A stretch of 41,734 nucleotides of DNA from Clostridiales bacterium (GTDB taxonomy: Bacteria > Bacillota > Clostridia > Lachnospirales > Lachnospiraceae): assembly GCA_021199255.1 (NCBI GenBank), contig JAJQIK010000044.1:1-41734 (forward strand). Direction: 5' to 3'. This document shows positions 7,195 through 14,778 of this stretch, one piece after another. Within the stretch, counting starts at the first letter, position 1. Each line of letters opens with the position of its first letter. Under the pieces are notes generated by a model, which was given only the letters and a program-made list of their open reading frames with translations, had not been told where the DNA came from and did not search any database. Position numbers and translations under genes: made by a program.

Positions 7195-9600
7195 TTACAG
7201 CCACTCGTCCCAGAAGCGTTCTATTTGATGACCTATCTGGTCAACGCTGACAATCTGCGGCTCCCGCCACTCTCTGGGGAACAGTCTCCGGTAAGCGGGA
7301 GCCAGGAAACGATCGTCTAACAGCGCCACGATTCCGAAATCCTCCGCGGTGCGGATCACCCGTCCCGCCGCCTGCAATACCTTATTCATACCGGGATAGC
7401 GATAGGCATAATCAAAGCCGTTCTCTCCCCAGCCGTCAAAATAATTCTTCAGAATCTCTCTCTCATTGCATACCTGAGGCAGCCCTGTCCCCACAATCAC
7501 AGCGCCGATCAGGCTGTCGTTCTTTAAATCGATGCCCTCGCTGAATATACCGCCCATGACGCAGAAGCCCAGCAGGCTCTTGTCCTCCTCTGTCTCAATC
7601 TCCATATGGATCAGGGCGTTTAAGTCGCAGTCCTCATTGCCCGCAAAGCGGTTTAAAAACGCTTCCCGCGCCTGTTCGTCCATGTAATCCTCCTGCACGA
7701 TACATTCCACAGCTTCTTCCTTATTAAAATAACGCTGATAGATATCGTAGACCTGCCGCAAAAAAGCATGGGAAGGAAAGAACAGCATATAATTCCCGTG
7801 CCTTTTTTCCACGATATGATGGATATAGGCGGCAATTCTATAATACTCTTCATTGCTTCTGCGGCTATATTTGCTGGTCACATCTCTGCCGATATAAATT
7901 CCCAGCTTCTCCGGGGAAAACACAGACTTGGCATACACCTCGTAATCTCCCTGATCGGCGCCAAGCAAGGTCTTATAATACTGGACAGGCAGCAGTGTGG
8001 CGGAAAATAGAATCGTACTCCTGCCGCGCATCATGCACTCCCTGAGATTCTTCGCCGGATTCACGCAAAAGAGCTTCAGCCGAAAGCTGCCGTCCGCTTC
8101 CAGCTCCGAATAGGTAACGTAGTTTTCATCCAGCAGCTCATACATTTCCAGAAAATGGGACACCTCAAAATAAAATTCCAGAAGTTCTTTTCTAACCGGA
8201 CTTTCCTCATGCTTTTCCAGATAATCGTCTATGGCCGAGCTAAGACGGTTCAGCGCCCGCACAAAGGCATCGATGGTATCCTCGATCTGATAATTCTCAC
8301 AGGTTCTTTTCAGCTCCAGAAGCTCCTTATTGCACTGATCCAGCCTTCCGGCAATCCGCCCGTCATACGGCTTTACGGTCTTCTTCAACGCCAGAAAATC
8401 CTCCTTGCGCAGCACCGCGCTGTACATATCCCGGCCGCGCTCCACCAGATTATGAGCCTCGTCGATCAGGAAAATATACTCCCCCTTCACGCCCTCCGCA
8501 AAAAATCTCCGCAGATAGACATGGGGATCAAATACATAATTATAATCACAGATAACCGCGTCCGCAAAAAGACTCATATCCAGACACATTTCAAAGGGGC
8601 ACACCCGATGCTTTCTGGCATAATCCTCGATTTTTTCTCTATCATAATGATCCTCATGGGTTAACAGATCGTACATCGCCTCGTTGATCCTGTCATAATG
8701 CCCCTTGGCATAGGGACAGGATTCCGGGTTGCACTCCGTCTCCTCCATCAGACAAATCTTATCCTTTGCCGTCAGGACCACACTCTTAAACCTAAGCCCC
8801 TGCCCCCGCAAAAGGACGAAGGTATGATCCGCCACCGTACGGGTGATGGTCTTGGCTGTCAGGTAAAATATTTTTTCGCACAGCCCCTCCCCCATAGCCT
8901 TCACAGCGGGAAAAATCGTGGATATGGTCTTGCCGACGCCGGTAGGCGCCTCTATGAACAGCTTCCGTTTATGATAGATCGTCTGATACACATAAGTGGC
9001 CAGCTCCTTCTGTCCCTCCCGATAGGCGAAGGGAAATTCCAGCGCCTTAATAGAGGACTGGCGCAGGCGCTGCCACTGAAAGCTGTAATCCGCCCATTTG
9101 CGGTACTGCTCCATCAGCTCCAGAAACCACTCCCGCAGCTCCACATAGGTAAAAGCGGCATCAAAGTAACGAATTTCCTCCGTTTCCATATGACAGTAGG
9201 TCATGCGCACCCGGATATTCTCCAGTTGCCGCTGTTCGGCATAAATATAGGCATAACATTTCGCCTGGGCTAAATGCACCGCCACAGGCTCCTTCATCTT
9301 CTGTAAGTCGCGAAAGGTTCCCTTGATCTCGTCGATAGTCACCTCTTCTTTCGTAATAATACCGTCCGCACGCCCTTCCACGATGATTTCATAATTCATT
9401 TCATCGTCGGAACGCACTTCATATACATAACGCAGGCTCACCTCCGCCTGATACTCCGCGCCCATACGCCGCTGTATCATGCGATGGATACGGCCTCCCT
9501 CCTGCATGGCGTTTTCAGGGGCTGCCGTCTTTCGATTGTCAATATCTCCGGAACGCAGAATAAACTCCACCAGACTCCGAACCGAAACTCTCACTTCCAT
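7195..9600 (-). CDS. XPD/DinG-family DNA helicase with N-terminal PD-(D/E)XK nuclease-like domain
   Basis: Superfamily 2 helicase of the Rad3/XPD type, 801 residues. Residues 1-180 resemble a RecB/Cas4-type PD-(D/E)XK domain: Asp79 in GRADG, then D90-E91-I-K93 and the QAKCYAY helix near 112. The helicase part has Walker A EAPTGVGKT (217-225), Cys residues 283, 290, 295, 334 and 339 placed like the XPD Fe-S cluster, DEAH at 380-383, and motif VI AAGRVIRT near the C-terminus. ATG 9600 is chosen over 9624 and 9612 because GGAG lies 6 nt upstream. It probably repairs or processes branched DNA. Only 56 nt separate it from the upstream terminator and no promoter is evident, so it may depend on readthrough. 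Confidence 0.85.
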   Translation of the reverse strand: MEVRVSVRSLVEFILRSGDIDNRKTAAPENAMQEGGRIHRMIQRRMGAEYQAEVSLRYVYEVRSDDEMNYEIIVEGRADGIITKEEVTIDEIKGTFRDLQKMKEPVAVHLAQAKCYAYIYAEQRQLENIRVRMTYCHMETEEIRYFDAAFTYVELREWFLELMEQYRKWADYSFQWQRLRQSSIKALEFPFAYREGQKELATYVYQTIYHKRKLFIEAPTGVGKTISTIFPAVKAMGEGLCEKIFYLTAKTITRTVADHTFVLLRGQGLRFKSVVLTAKDKICLMEETECNPESCPYAKGHYDRINEAMYDLLTHEDHYDREKIEDYARKHRVCPFEMCLDMSLFADAVICDYNYVFDPHVYLRRFFAEGVKGEYIFLIDEAHNLVERGRDMYSAVLRKEDFLALKKTVKPYDGRIAGRLDQCNKELLELKRTCENYQIEDTIDAFVRALNRLSSAIDDYLEKHEESPVRKELLEFYFEVSHFLEMYELLDENYVTYSELEADGSFRLKLFCVNPAKNLRECMMRGRSTILFSATLLPVQYYKTLLGADQGDYEVYAKSVFSPEKLGIYIGRDVTSKYSRRSNEEYYRIAAYIHHIVEKRHGNYMLFFPSHAFLRQVYDIYQRYFNKEEAVECIVQEDYMDEQAREAFLNRFAGNEDCDLNALIHMEIETEEDKSLLGFCVMGGIFSEGIDLKNDSLIGAVIVGTGLPQVCNEREILKNYFDGWGENGFDYAYRYPGMNKVLQAAGRVIRTAEDFGIVALLDDRFLAPAYRRLFPREWREPQIVSVDQIGHQIERFWDEWL

Positions 9601-9655
9601 TTGTTTCTCCATTTCGAAACACATTCTTAAAGGCAGGCGCGCCCGGACGCGCCGC

Positions 9656-9702
9656 CAAAAAAACTCCCTATCTAAGATATTACGCTATCTTAAATAGGGA
9701 GT
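9656..9702 (-). terminator. Strong intrinsic terminator after the HPr-like gene
   Basis: A 17-bp stem (ACTCCCTATTTAAGATA with TATCTTAGATAGGGAGT, one G-T wobble), a 6-nt loop and a run of seven T on the minus strand. It is 30 nt after the HPr-like stop. Confidence 0.88.
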
Positions 9703-9732
9703 CAATGTGAGCCTTATCTTACGGCTGGCACT

Positions 9733-9957
9733 TTAGCATGCAACGGAAAACTTCTGGAGATATTTCTCAAAGTCGGCGCCATAACCGCCATAGGAGACGG
9801 TCAATATCTGGTTAAAATTAAGCCCCAGCACACCGATAATAGATTTCGCGTCTACAATAAAACTATTATAGGAAATGTCTACGTCAAAGCTGCATCTGGT
9901 AGCGGCGGCTACAAAATCCTTCACCTCATCCGGCCTTAATTTAATTCTATGCTTCAT
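9733..9957 (-). CDS. HPr-like protein lacking the phosphorylated histidine
   Basis: 74-residue protein with the HPr fold signature. The segment VDAKSIIGVLGL (about 35-46) matches the HPr regulatory-serine region (NAKSIMGVMSL), and the preceding FVAAATRCSFDVDI matches helix 1/strand 2. The GLHARPA active-site loop that carries the PTS phospho-His is absent; RPDEV occupies that place. It is therefore unlikely to be a PTS phosphocarrier and may be regulatory, like other degenerate HPr (Crh-type) proteins. ATG 9957 is chosen for the GGAAGGTG ribosome site; a longer frame upstream is not supported. Monocistronic, with promoter 10039-10066 and terminator 9656-9702. Confidence 0.72.
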   Translation of the reverse strand: MKHRIKLRPDEVKDFVAAATRCSFDVDISYNSFIVDAKSIIGVLGLNFNQILTVSYGGYGADFEKYLQKFSVAC

Positions 9958-10038
9958 AATGTTCACCTTCCTTTTCCATTTATGTATGCAAAAGTCACAC
10001 ATAGAAAAAAAACGTTTTCTTACTCCTCTTTTGAGTAG

Positions 10039-10066
10039 ATTATACTCCTTTGTTTGCTTTTGTAAA
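10039..10066 (-). promoter_or_regulatory. Promoter of the HPr-like gene
   Basis: -35 TTTACA (10061-10066), 16-nt spacer, consensus -10 TATAAT (10039-10044). The predicted leader is about 75 nt. Confidence 0.7.
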
Positions 10067-10205
10067 GAGCAATTATTGTACCCTTTAAAATACATTTTTG
10101 GCATTTTTTTACTTTTCCTGCAATATAGTTTGAATATCAAACCTTTTTTTGTAAAATTTGCACAGGCCGCACTTTATCTCTCTAAAGCCTCAATGCGCAT
10201 TTTAC

Positions 10206-10982
10206 TCACTTTTGGTCAAATTCCATCATATATTCTTGGTACCTGATGGGGCACATCTGTCGCTGCAGCCGTTTGTTTTCACGCTCCATAATACCAGTCG
10301 TTTTATGAAATATCGTAAATAATGCGCGATATTGCTCCTCTCCCTTCGACCGTTTCAGACGCTTATCCGTAAAGCCCTCCGGCTCCGATACCAGATACCA
10401 CTCCTTCTTCGCAGCATGTACCCCGAACAGGCCATGCTTCTCATCATGAATGATAAAGTTTTCTATGGATAAGCGATCCGCGAAATGAGGCATTACAAAA
10501 GGGATAACGCTGTTCTTCGGGCCGATTACCGCATAAAGGATTCCCTGCTCCAGTTCCTCAAAACGAAGAAATTCTATCTCATAATGGGCTTCGTTAGCGG
10601 TGTATCTGGCCAGTTCAAAGGTCCTGGCCACATAGGGATTGCGCAAATTCTCCATCACGCGCCTGCCGCTGCCCCCCGTGATGCCGTCCACCACGGTACG
10701 GTAAATGGCGTCCCCCTTCTCTTCCTTATTATAAGAAGCCGCCGCGCGGCAGATATCGTAATACACGTTCTCGCCTAAACGTTTCTTAAGCGTTCCCGCT
10801 ACTTTATCAGTCTTAACAAAATCCGGCGAAATATACCGATAGTCCGCAAATAATCTGTAATTTGTTTCTTCGCCGATCTGTATATGGATATGCTCATGCC
10901 CTTCCCGCAGCGCATAAGCGTCATAGATACCGGTAAAGATTCCCTCTAAGGAATCCTCGCACACCAAATATTTCTCTTCCAC
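10206..10982 (-). CDS. TIGR03915-like putative DNA-repair partner protein (DUF4130-type)
   Basis: 258 residues, resembling the family annotated as a probable DNA metabolism protein that always accompanies the radical SAM protein encoded just upstream. The body has conserved-looking segments YRTVVDGITGGSGRRVMENL and LRFEELEQGILYAVI, and a basic C-terminus (RENKRLQRQMCPIRYQEY). No catalytic motif is recognised. The GTG at 10982 is chosen as start because AGAGG lies 7 nt upstream and 31 nt separate it from the radical SAM stop; the longer frame to 11075 would overlap that gene and begins with residues unlike the family. Cotranscribed with the radical SAM gene. Confidence 0.75.
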   Translation of the reverse strand: MEEKYLVCEDSLEGIFTGIYDAYALREGHEHIHIQIGEETNYRLFADYRYISPDFVKTDKVAGTLKKRLGENVYYDICRAAASYNKEEKGDAIYRTVVDGITGGSGRRVMENLRNPYVARTFELARYTANEAHYEIEFLRFEELEQGILYAVIGPKNSVIPFVMPHFADRLSIENFIIHDEKHGLFGVHAAKKEWYLVSEPEGFTDKRLKRSKGEEQYRALFTIFHKTTGIMERENKRLQRQMCPIRYQEYMMEFDQK

Positions 10983-11013
10983 AAAAATACCTCTGTCTTT
11001 CCACAACAGCCCT

Positions 11014-12339
11014 CTACCGAAAGCCTCGCATCGATCCCATATCAAACAGCGACATCTGCCTGTAGACTGTGCCATCTGTCATAAAAGGGAGCTTCTCTCC
11101 CCGCCCCATCTGGTTCTGATAGGTAAGATTCCTGACAATGTATCCCTCCTCCATTTTGGTAGGATACATCATCTTGCCGCCGCAGGTAATAAAATAGAGC
11201 GCCCGCTTCAACACCACGCCAATCCTCTTTAAATCCTCAAAGGTCAGATTGCCAAACCGTCTGGCGGCCACAATACGTCTTGCGCTCTTAACGCCCACCC
11301 CCGGAATCCGCAAAAGAAGCTGATAATCGGCGCGGTTAATCTCCACCGGGAAAAGATCCAGATGCCTGACCGCCCAGTCCGCTTTCGGGTCAATGGCCAT
11401 ATTGAAATTAGGCCTGTCAGCCGTAAGCAGCTCCTCCACCCTAAAATAATAGAAGCGCAGCAGCCAGTCCGCCTGATACAGCCGATGTTCCCGCAGCAGC
11501 GGCGCTCCCTGCGCAGGAGCGGGCAGATCCTGATCTCCATTGACATTGACAAAGGCCGAATAATACACCCGCTTCAGCGAGAATTTGTTATATAAATTCT
11601 CCGCCACGGACATAATCTGGTAATCGCTCTCCGGCAGGGCTCCCACCACCATCTGGGTAGACTGTCCCGCCTCGCAGAAACGGGGAGCGTGTTTATACAA
11701 AACCAGTTCATTCCTGTTCTCCGCAATACCGTTCTGAATCAGCCGCATGGGTTTTAAGATATTCCTGCGATGCTTATTCGGCGCCATGGCTTTCAAGCCG
11801 TCCGCCGTCGCCATTTCCAGATTCACGCTCATACGATCCGCCAGATAACCGGCTCGCTGAATCAGCGCAGGGTCTGCCCCCGGTATGGCCTTGACATGAA
11901 TATAGCCCTGAAATCTGTGCACGGTACGCAGCTTATGCAAGGTTTCACAGAGCAGCTCCATGGTATCATTCGGACTGTACAAAATGCCGGAGCTGAGAAA
12001 CAGCCCTTCGATATAATTGCGCCTGTAAAATTCCATGGTCAGATCGCAGACCTCATCCGGCGTAAAGGAAACCCGCGGCACGTCGTTGGAGCTTCTATTG
12101 ATGCAATACTTACAATCATAGATACATTCATTGGTAAACAGAATCTTCAATAAAGAAACGCATCTGCCGTCCGCTGCAAAGCTATGGCACAGCCCCGCCG
12201 CTACGGTATTTCCAATTCCACGACCGTCATTTGCGCGGGATGAGCCGCTGCTGCTGCAGGAGACGTCGTATTTAGCCCCCTCCGCCAGAATCTTTAATTT
12301 ATCCATCACCGACATCTTTGGTGAAAGCCTGATTTCCAT
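11014..12339 (-). CDS. Radical SAM protein with C-terminal helix-hairpin-helix (TIGR03916-like putative DNA modification/repair)
   Basis: 441 residues. The radical SAM cluster motif CxxxCxxC is C72-C76-C79 (CIYDCKYC). A conserved N-terminal segment (VSCSSSGSSR, about 26-35) precedes it. Near residues 345-390 is a helix-hairpin-helix DNA-binding motif, LLLRIPGVGVKSARRI. This combination matches the family annotated as putative DNA modification/repair protein. Start ATG 12339 has AAGGAG 5 nt upstream. Followed by its TIGR03915-like partner. The promoter is flanked by two LexA boxes, so DNA-damage induction is likely. The reaction and substrate are unknown; a radical repair of a DNA lesion (as in spore photoproduct lyase) is only an analogy. 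Confidence 0.82.
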   Translation of the reverse strand: MEIRLSPKMSVMDKLKILAEGAKYDVSCSSSGSSRANDGRGIGNTVAAGLCHSFAADGRCVSLLKILFTNECIYDCKYCINRSSNDVPRVSFTPDEVCDLTMEFYRRNYIEGLFLSSGILYSPNDTMELLCETLHKLRTVHRFQGYIHVKAIPGADPALIQRAGYLADRMSVNLEMATADGLKAMAPNKHRRNILKPMRLIQNGIAENRNELVLYKHAPRFCEAGQSTQMVVGALPESDYQIMSVAENLYNKFSLKRVYYSAFVNVNGDQDLPAPAQGAPLLREHRLYQADWLLRFYYFRVEELLTADRPNFNMAIDPKADWAVRHLDLFPVEINRADYQLLLRIPGVGVKSARRIVAARRFGNLTFEDLKRIGVVLKRALYFITCGGKMMYPTKMEEGYIVRNLTYQNQMGRGEKLPFMTDGTVYRQMSLFDMGSMRGFR

Positions 12340-12384
12340 TGCCGCTCCTTCTCCCTTACCGTTCCTTCTCCACGCGCTTTATAT

Positions 12385-12398
12385 CGAACGTCTGTTCT
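12385..12398 (-). promoter_or_regulatory. LexA (SOS) box at the radical SAM start point
   Basis: The minus strand reads AGAACAGACGTTCG, matching 13 of 14 positions of the Firmicute LexA consensus CGAACRNRYGTTYG. It overlaps the predicted transcription start of the radical SAM operon. Confidence 0.75.
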
Positions 12399-12401
12399 TA
12401 T

Positions 12402-12430
12402 ATTCTAGCATAGGGCTGTTCCGAATACAA
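12402..12430 (-). promoter_or_regulatory. Promoter of the radical SAM / TIGR03915 operon
   Basis: -35 TTGTAT (12425-12430), 17-nt spacer, -10 TAGAAT (12402-12407). Leader of about 55 nt. LexA boxes lie on both sides. Confidence 0.72.
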
Positions 12431-12437
12431 GTGTTTT

Positions 12438-12451
12438 CGAACAAATGTTTT
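12438..12451 (+). promoter_or_regulatory. Second LexA (SOS) box upstream of the -35
   Basis: CGAACAAATGTTTT matches 13 of 14 positions of CGAACRNRYGTTYG. It lies 7 bp upstream of the radical SAM -35 element and 53 bp (about five helical turns) from the other box. It is about 50 bp from the asnA promoter. Confidence 0.68.
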
Positions 12452-12499
12452 ATAAATACTTTCCTGTTTTTGATAAAAGCTTTTTTGTAAAAACTTTTC

Positions 12500-12528
12500 T
12501 TGCTTTCTTTTCTCAAAAGAGGTTAAAT
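12500..12528 (+). promoter_or_regulatory. Likely promoter of asnA
   Basis: -35 TTGCTT (12500-12505), 17-nt spacer, -10 TTAAAT (12523-12528). The leader then forms a 6-bp hairpin GCAGGC/GCCTGC (12543-12560) without a T-run. Confidence 0.5.
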
Positions 12529-12610
12529 AGTATATGGAAAAAGCAGGCATAACTGCCTGCAAAATCAGAAACGGGATTGGCGCGGCCAATCGTTTAGAAA
12601 TGAGGTTTTT

Positions 12611-13621
12611 ATGGAACATTTAATCATACCGAAGGATTACCACTCTGCTTTAAATCTTCACGATACGCAGATTGGCATTAAAACCGTCAAGGATTTCTTC
12701 CAGGTGCTGCTGGCGGAACGGCTGAATCTGCTGCGGGTCTCCGCGCCGCTGTTCGTAGACCCCGCCTCCGGGCTCAACGACAACTTAAACGGAATAGAGC
12801 GTCCCGTCGTATTTGGCATCAGGGAACAGAATGAAGCTCCTGCGGAGATCGTACATTCCCTGGCCAAATGGAAACGCTATGCCCTTGGCAAATATGGTTT
12901 CGCGCAGGGCGAAGGCCTTTATACGGATATGAGCGCCATTCGCCGGGACGAACAGACGGACAACATTCATTCCATCTATGTGGATCAATGGGACTGGGAG
13001 AAAATCATCTCCAGAGAAGAGCGTAATTTGGACTTTTTCAAGGATACGGTGCGCACCGTCTATAAGGTACTGCGCAAAACAGAGAAATATATGGCGATTG
13101 AATACGACTACATAGAAGAAATACTGCCTGCCGATATTTTCTTTATCACTACACAGGAATTGGAAGATATGTTCCCCGACTATACTCCGAAGGAAAGAGA
13201 ATATTATATTGCCAAGGCAAAGGGCGCTGTCTGCATCATGCAGATTGGAGATCTGCTGGAGTCCGGCGAGAAGCATGACGGCCGCGCTCCCGACTATGAC
13301 GACTGGAGCCTGAATGGGGATATCGTAGTCTACTATCCGCTTCTTGACATTGCGCTGGAGCTGTCCTCCATGGGTATCCGCGTGGATAAAGCGTCTCTGC
13401 TCAGCCAGCTTGATAAAGCCGGCTGCCCGGAACGCGCCGAACTGCCCTTTCAGAAGGCTATTCTGGAGGATCGGCTGCCGCTGTCTATCGGCGGCGGCAT
13501 CGGCCAGTCCCGCATCTGTATGTTTTTCCTGCGGAAAGCGCATATCGGCGAGGTTCAGTCTTCCCTCTGGCCCCAGGAGACTGCGAGGGAAGCTCTGGCA
13601 AACGGCATACAACTGCTGTAA
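12611..13621 (+). CDS. asnA: Aspartate-ammonia ligase (asparagine synthetase A)
   Basis: ATP-dependent amidation of aspartate with ammonia to asparagine, in the cytoplasm. 336 residues, the usual AsnA length, with a class II aminoacyl-tRNA-synthetase-like fold. Family segments are LLRVSAPLFVDPASGLND near residue 40, the region around SIYVDQWDWE near 117, and the C-terminal PLSIGGGIGQSR followed by MFFLRKAHIGEVQSSLWP. GAGG 5 nt before ATG 12611 supports the start. It is divergent from the radical SAM operon and converges on the DUF2798-like gene 15 nt away, with no clear terminator between. Confidence 0.95.
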   Translation: MEHLIIPKDYHSALNLHDTQIGIKTVKDFFQVLLAERLNLLRVSAPLFVDPASGLNDNLNGIERPVVFGIREQNEAPAEIVHSLAKWKRYALGKYGFAQGEGLYTDMSAIRRDEQTDNIHSIYVDQWDWEKIISREERNLDFFKDTVRTVYKVLRKTEKYMAIEYDYIEEILPADIFFITTQELEDMFPDYTPKEREYYIAKAKGAVCIMQIGDLLESGEKHDGRAPDYDDWSLNGDIVVYYPLLDIALELSSMGIRVDKASLLSQLDKAGCPERAELPFQKAILEDRLPLSIGGGIGQSRICMFFLRKAHIGEVQSSLWPQETAREALANGIQLL

Positions 13622-13636
13622 AAGCAGCCTGCCGGA

Positions 13637-14215
13637 TTACTCGGTCAAAGGCAGCGCGGCGTCGGTTTTCTTCTCCCTTTTGCCGCCAAACAGAAGCTTG
13701 AACACAGTGCGAACCAGCGGCTGTATGAAGAATAGCTGGGAGAAAAACGCAAACGGGAAATTAAAGCAGACCAGCTTGAGCCAATTCGCCAGCAGTGTAA
13801 AAATGTTAAATCCCGCATAATAGGGATAATAGAAGCACGCTGCGAGAAAGCTCATCGCAGGACACATTAAGCCCACGGTCGCGCAGATAATCGCGCTCTC
13901 AAAATGCATCGGGTGAGTGGTCTTTGGATCAAATACTTTGCAGGCAAGCTTAAAAGAGCAGGGACTTCCCATCAGACATTCCAGCCCGTAGGCAAAGCAG
14001 AACTCGATCAGGATCACCGCCCAGACAGGCAGCATACGTCCGAACATATAGACGCCGCCCTGCTGATTAATCGCGTGGATAACGCTGTCCGCTCCTGTTA
14101 CGCTCATCAGGGTTCCCCCATTTACCACATACAGACTGTAGAAAACATAGGCATGTACAGTGACTATTACAGTCAAAAAAGCAAAGATCATTCTTTGAAA
14201 TTGATTAGTAGGCAT
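13637..14215 (-). CDS. DUF2798-like four-helix membrane protein
   Basis: 192 residues with about four transmembrane segments (near 8-30, 62-85, 108-130 and 140-165) and a basic C-terminal tail. The sequence resembles proteins annotated DUF2798 in gut Clostridia; the function is not known. Conserved-looking motifs are the N-terminal VHAYVFYSLYVVNGG and central CKVFDPKTTHP and CATVGLMCPAMSF. Ribosome site AGGAG about 12 nt upstream of ATG 14215. The gene stands alone behind promoter 14366-14395 and a structured leader ending in a terminator (14245-14333), so its expression is probably controlled by premature termination. Transport of a small solute is a guess from topology and leader only. Confidence 0.65.
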   Translation of the reverse strand: MPTNQFQRMIFAFLTVIVTVHAYVFYSLYVVNGGTLMSVTGADSVIHAINQQGGVYMFGRMLPVWAVILIEFCFAYGLECLMGSPCSFKLACKVFDPKTTHPMHFESAIICATVGLMCPAMSFLAACFYYPYYAGFNIFTLLANWLKLVCFNFPFAFFSQLFFIQPLVRTVFKLLFGGKREKKTDAALPLTE

Positions 14216-14244
14216 TTCTTTATACTCTCCTTTTCTTTCAGCAC

Positions 14245-14333
14245 AAAAAAAGACACAAGGCGCTTACGCCATCTGAAAACTTGTAATACATAGCTACCGT
14301 GATCAGATTTACGTGCGAAGCACAACTTGTGTC
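14245..14333 (-). promoter_or_regulatory. Structured leader RNA with terminator, riboswitch-like
   Basis: On the minus strand, GACACAAG (14326-14333) pairs with CTTGTGTC (14252-14259), followed by seven T (14245-14251). The helix encloses three stems: GTGC-TTC-GCAC (14313-14323), ATCTGA/TCAGAT (14303-14308 with 14271-14276, about 26-nt interior) and GGCG-TAAG-CGCC (14259-14270). The 5' strand CACA can instead pair with the adjacent TGTG, which would break the terminator helix. It does not match the riboswitch classes I know (TPP, SAM, purine, lysine, c-di-GMP, fluoride, preQ1, ZTP). Confidence 0.6.
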
Positions 14334-14365
14334 GTTTATGTTGCTCTATTTTTTTGCCGAAGATG

Positions 14366-14395
14366 AGTTTACCACATCCTCGCAGAAAAAGTCAA
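14366..14395 (-). promoter_or_regulatory. Promoter of the DUF2798-like gene
   Basis: -35 TTGACT (14390-14395), 18-nt spacer, -10 TAAACT (14366-14371). Start near 14359 gives a leader of about 144 nt that contains the structured terminator element. Confidence 0.75.
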
Positions 14396-14413
14396 ATACT
14401 TTTAGCGCAGGCT

Positions 14414-14653
14414 TTAATCCAGATACTTCCCTACAGGAGAAGTATTGTACTGTTTTTTGATCTCCATGATAACAGAGCCGTCGTCCTGCTTACTCTCGGA
14501 CAAAATCTTATACTTGGTTCCCGCCCTGTCTAATCCGTGCTTATACTTCTTGACTTCCTCCTCTACCATTCTGACCGCATAATCCTTCTCCGCATCTTCC
14601 TTCAGCATAAAATGCAGTGTCTGGGTGATACATGCCGCTTTTACTCGTTTCAT
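14414..14653 (-). CDS. Small conserved-looking protein of unknown function, downstream of gltBD
   Basis: 79 residues, soluble, highly charged, predicted mostly helical at the centre (MLKEDAEKDYAVRMVEEEVKKYKHGL) with a C-terminal strand-like part (KYKILSESKQDDGSVIMEIKKQYN). No signal peptide, no metal or nucleotide motif. I do not recognise the family. ATG 14653 is chosen because GGGAGAGG is 7 nt upstream; the longer frame to 14689 lacks a site. Its own promoter (14779-14807) precedes a terminator hairpin (14697-14738) that also closes the gltBD transcript. A link to glutamate metabolism is suggested only by position. Confidence 0.7.
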   Translation of the reverse strand: MKRVKAACITQTLHFMLKEDAEKDYAVRMVEEEVKKYKHGLDRAGTKYKILSESKQDDGSVIMEIKKQYNTSPVGKYLD

Positions 14654-14696
14654 CTGTTTTCCTCTCCCTTTCTTCAATATAAGATTCATATCATAT

Positions 14697-14738
14697 AAAA
14701 AGCCCCTTCACATTCGGCGAATCCTAGTGTGAAAGAGC
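14697..14738 (-). terminator. Terminator after gltD and in the leader of the 79-residue gene
   Basis: The minus strand carries GCTCTTTCACA, a loop with a small inner ATTC/GAAT stem, TGTGAAGGGGC and TTTTT. The 11-bp stem contains wobble pairs. It ends the gltBD transcript and also lies between the small gene and its own promoter. Confidence 0.75.
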
Positions 14739-14778
14739 CTTTTAATACACAAAATTACCAGAAGTATCTGTTAAAGTT

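Noticed and set aside
12785-13612. 275-codon open frame antisense to asnA
   Set aside because: It is a shadow of a clearly real gene; codon pattern and similarity support asnA.
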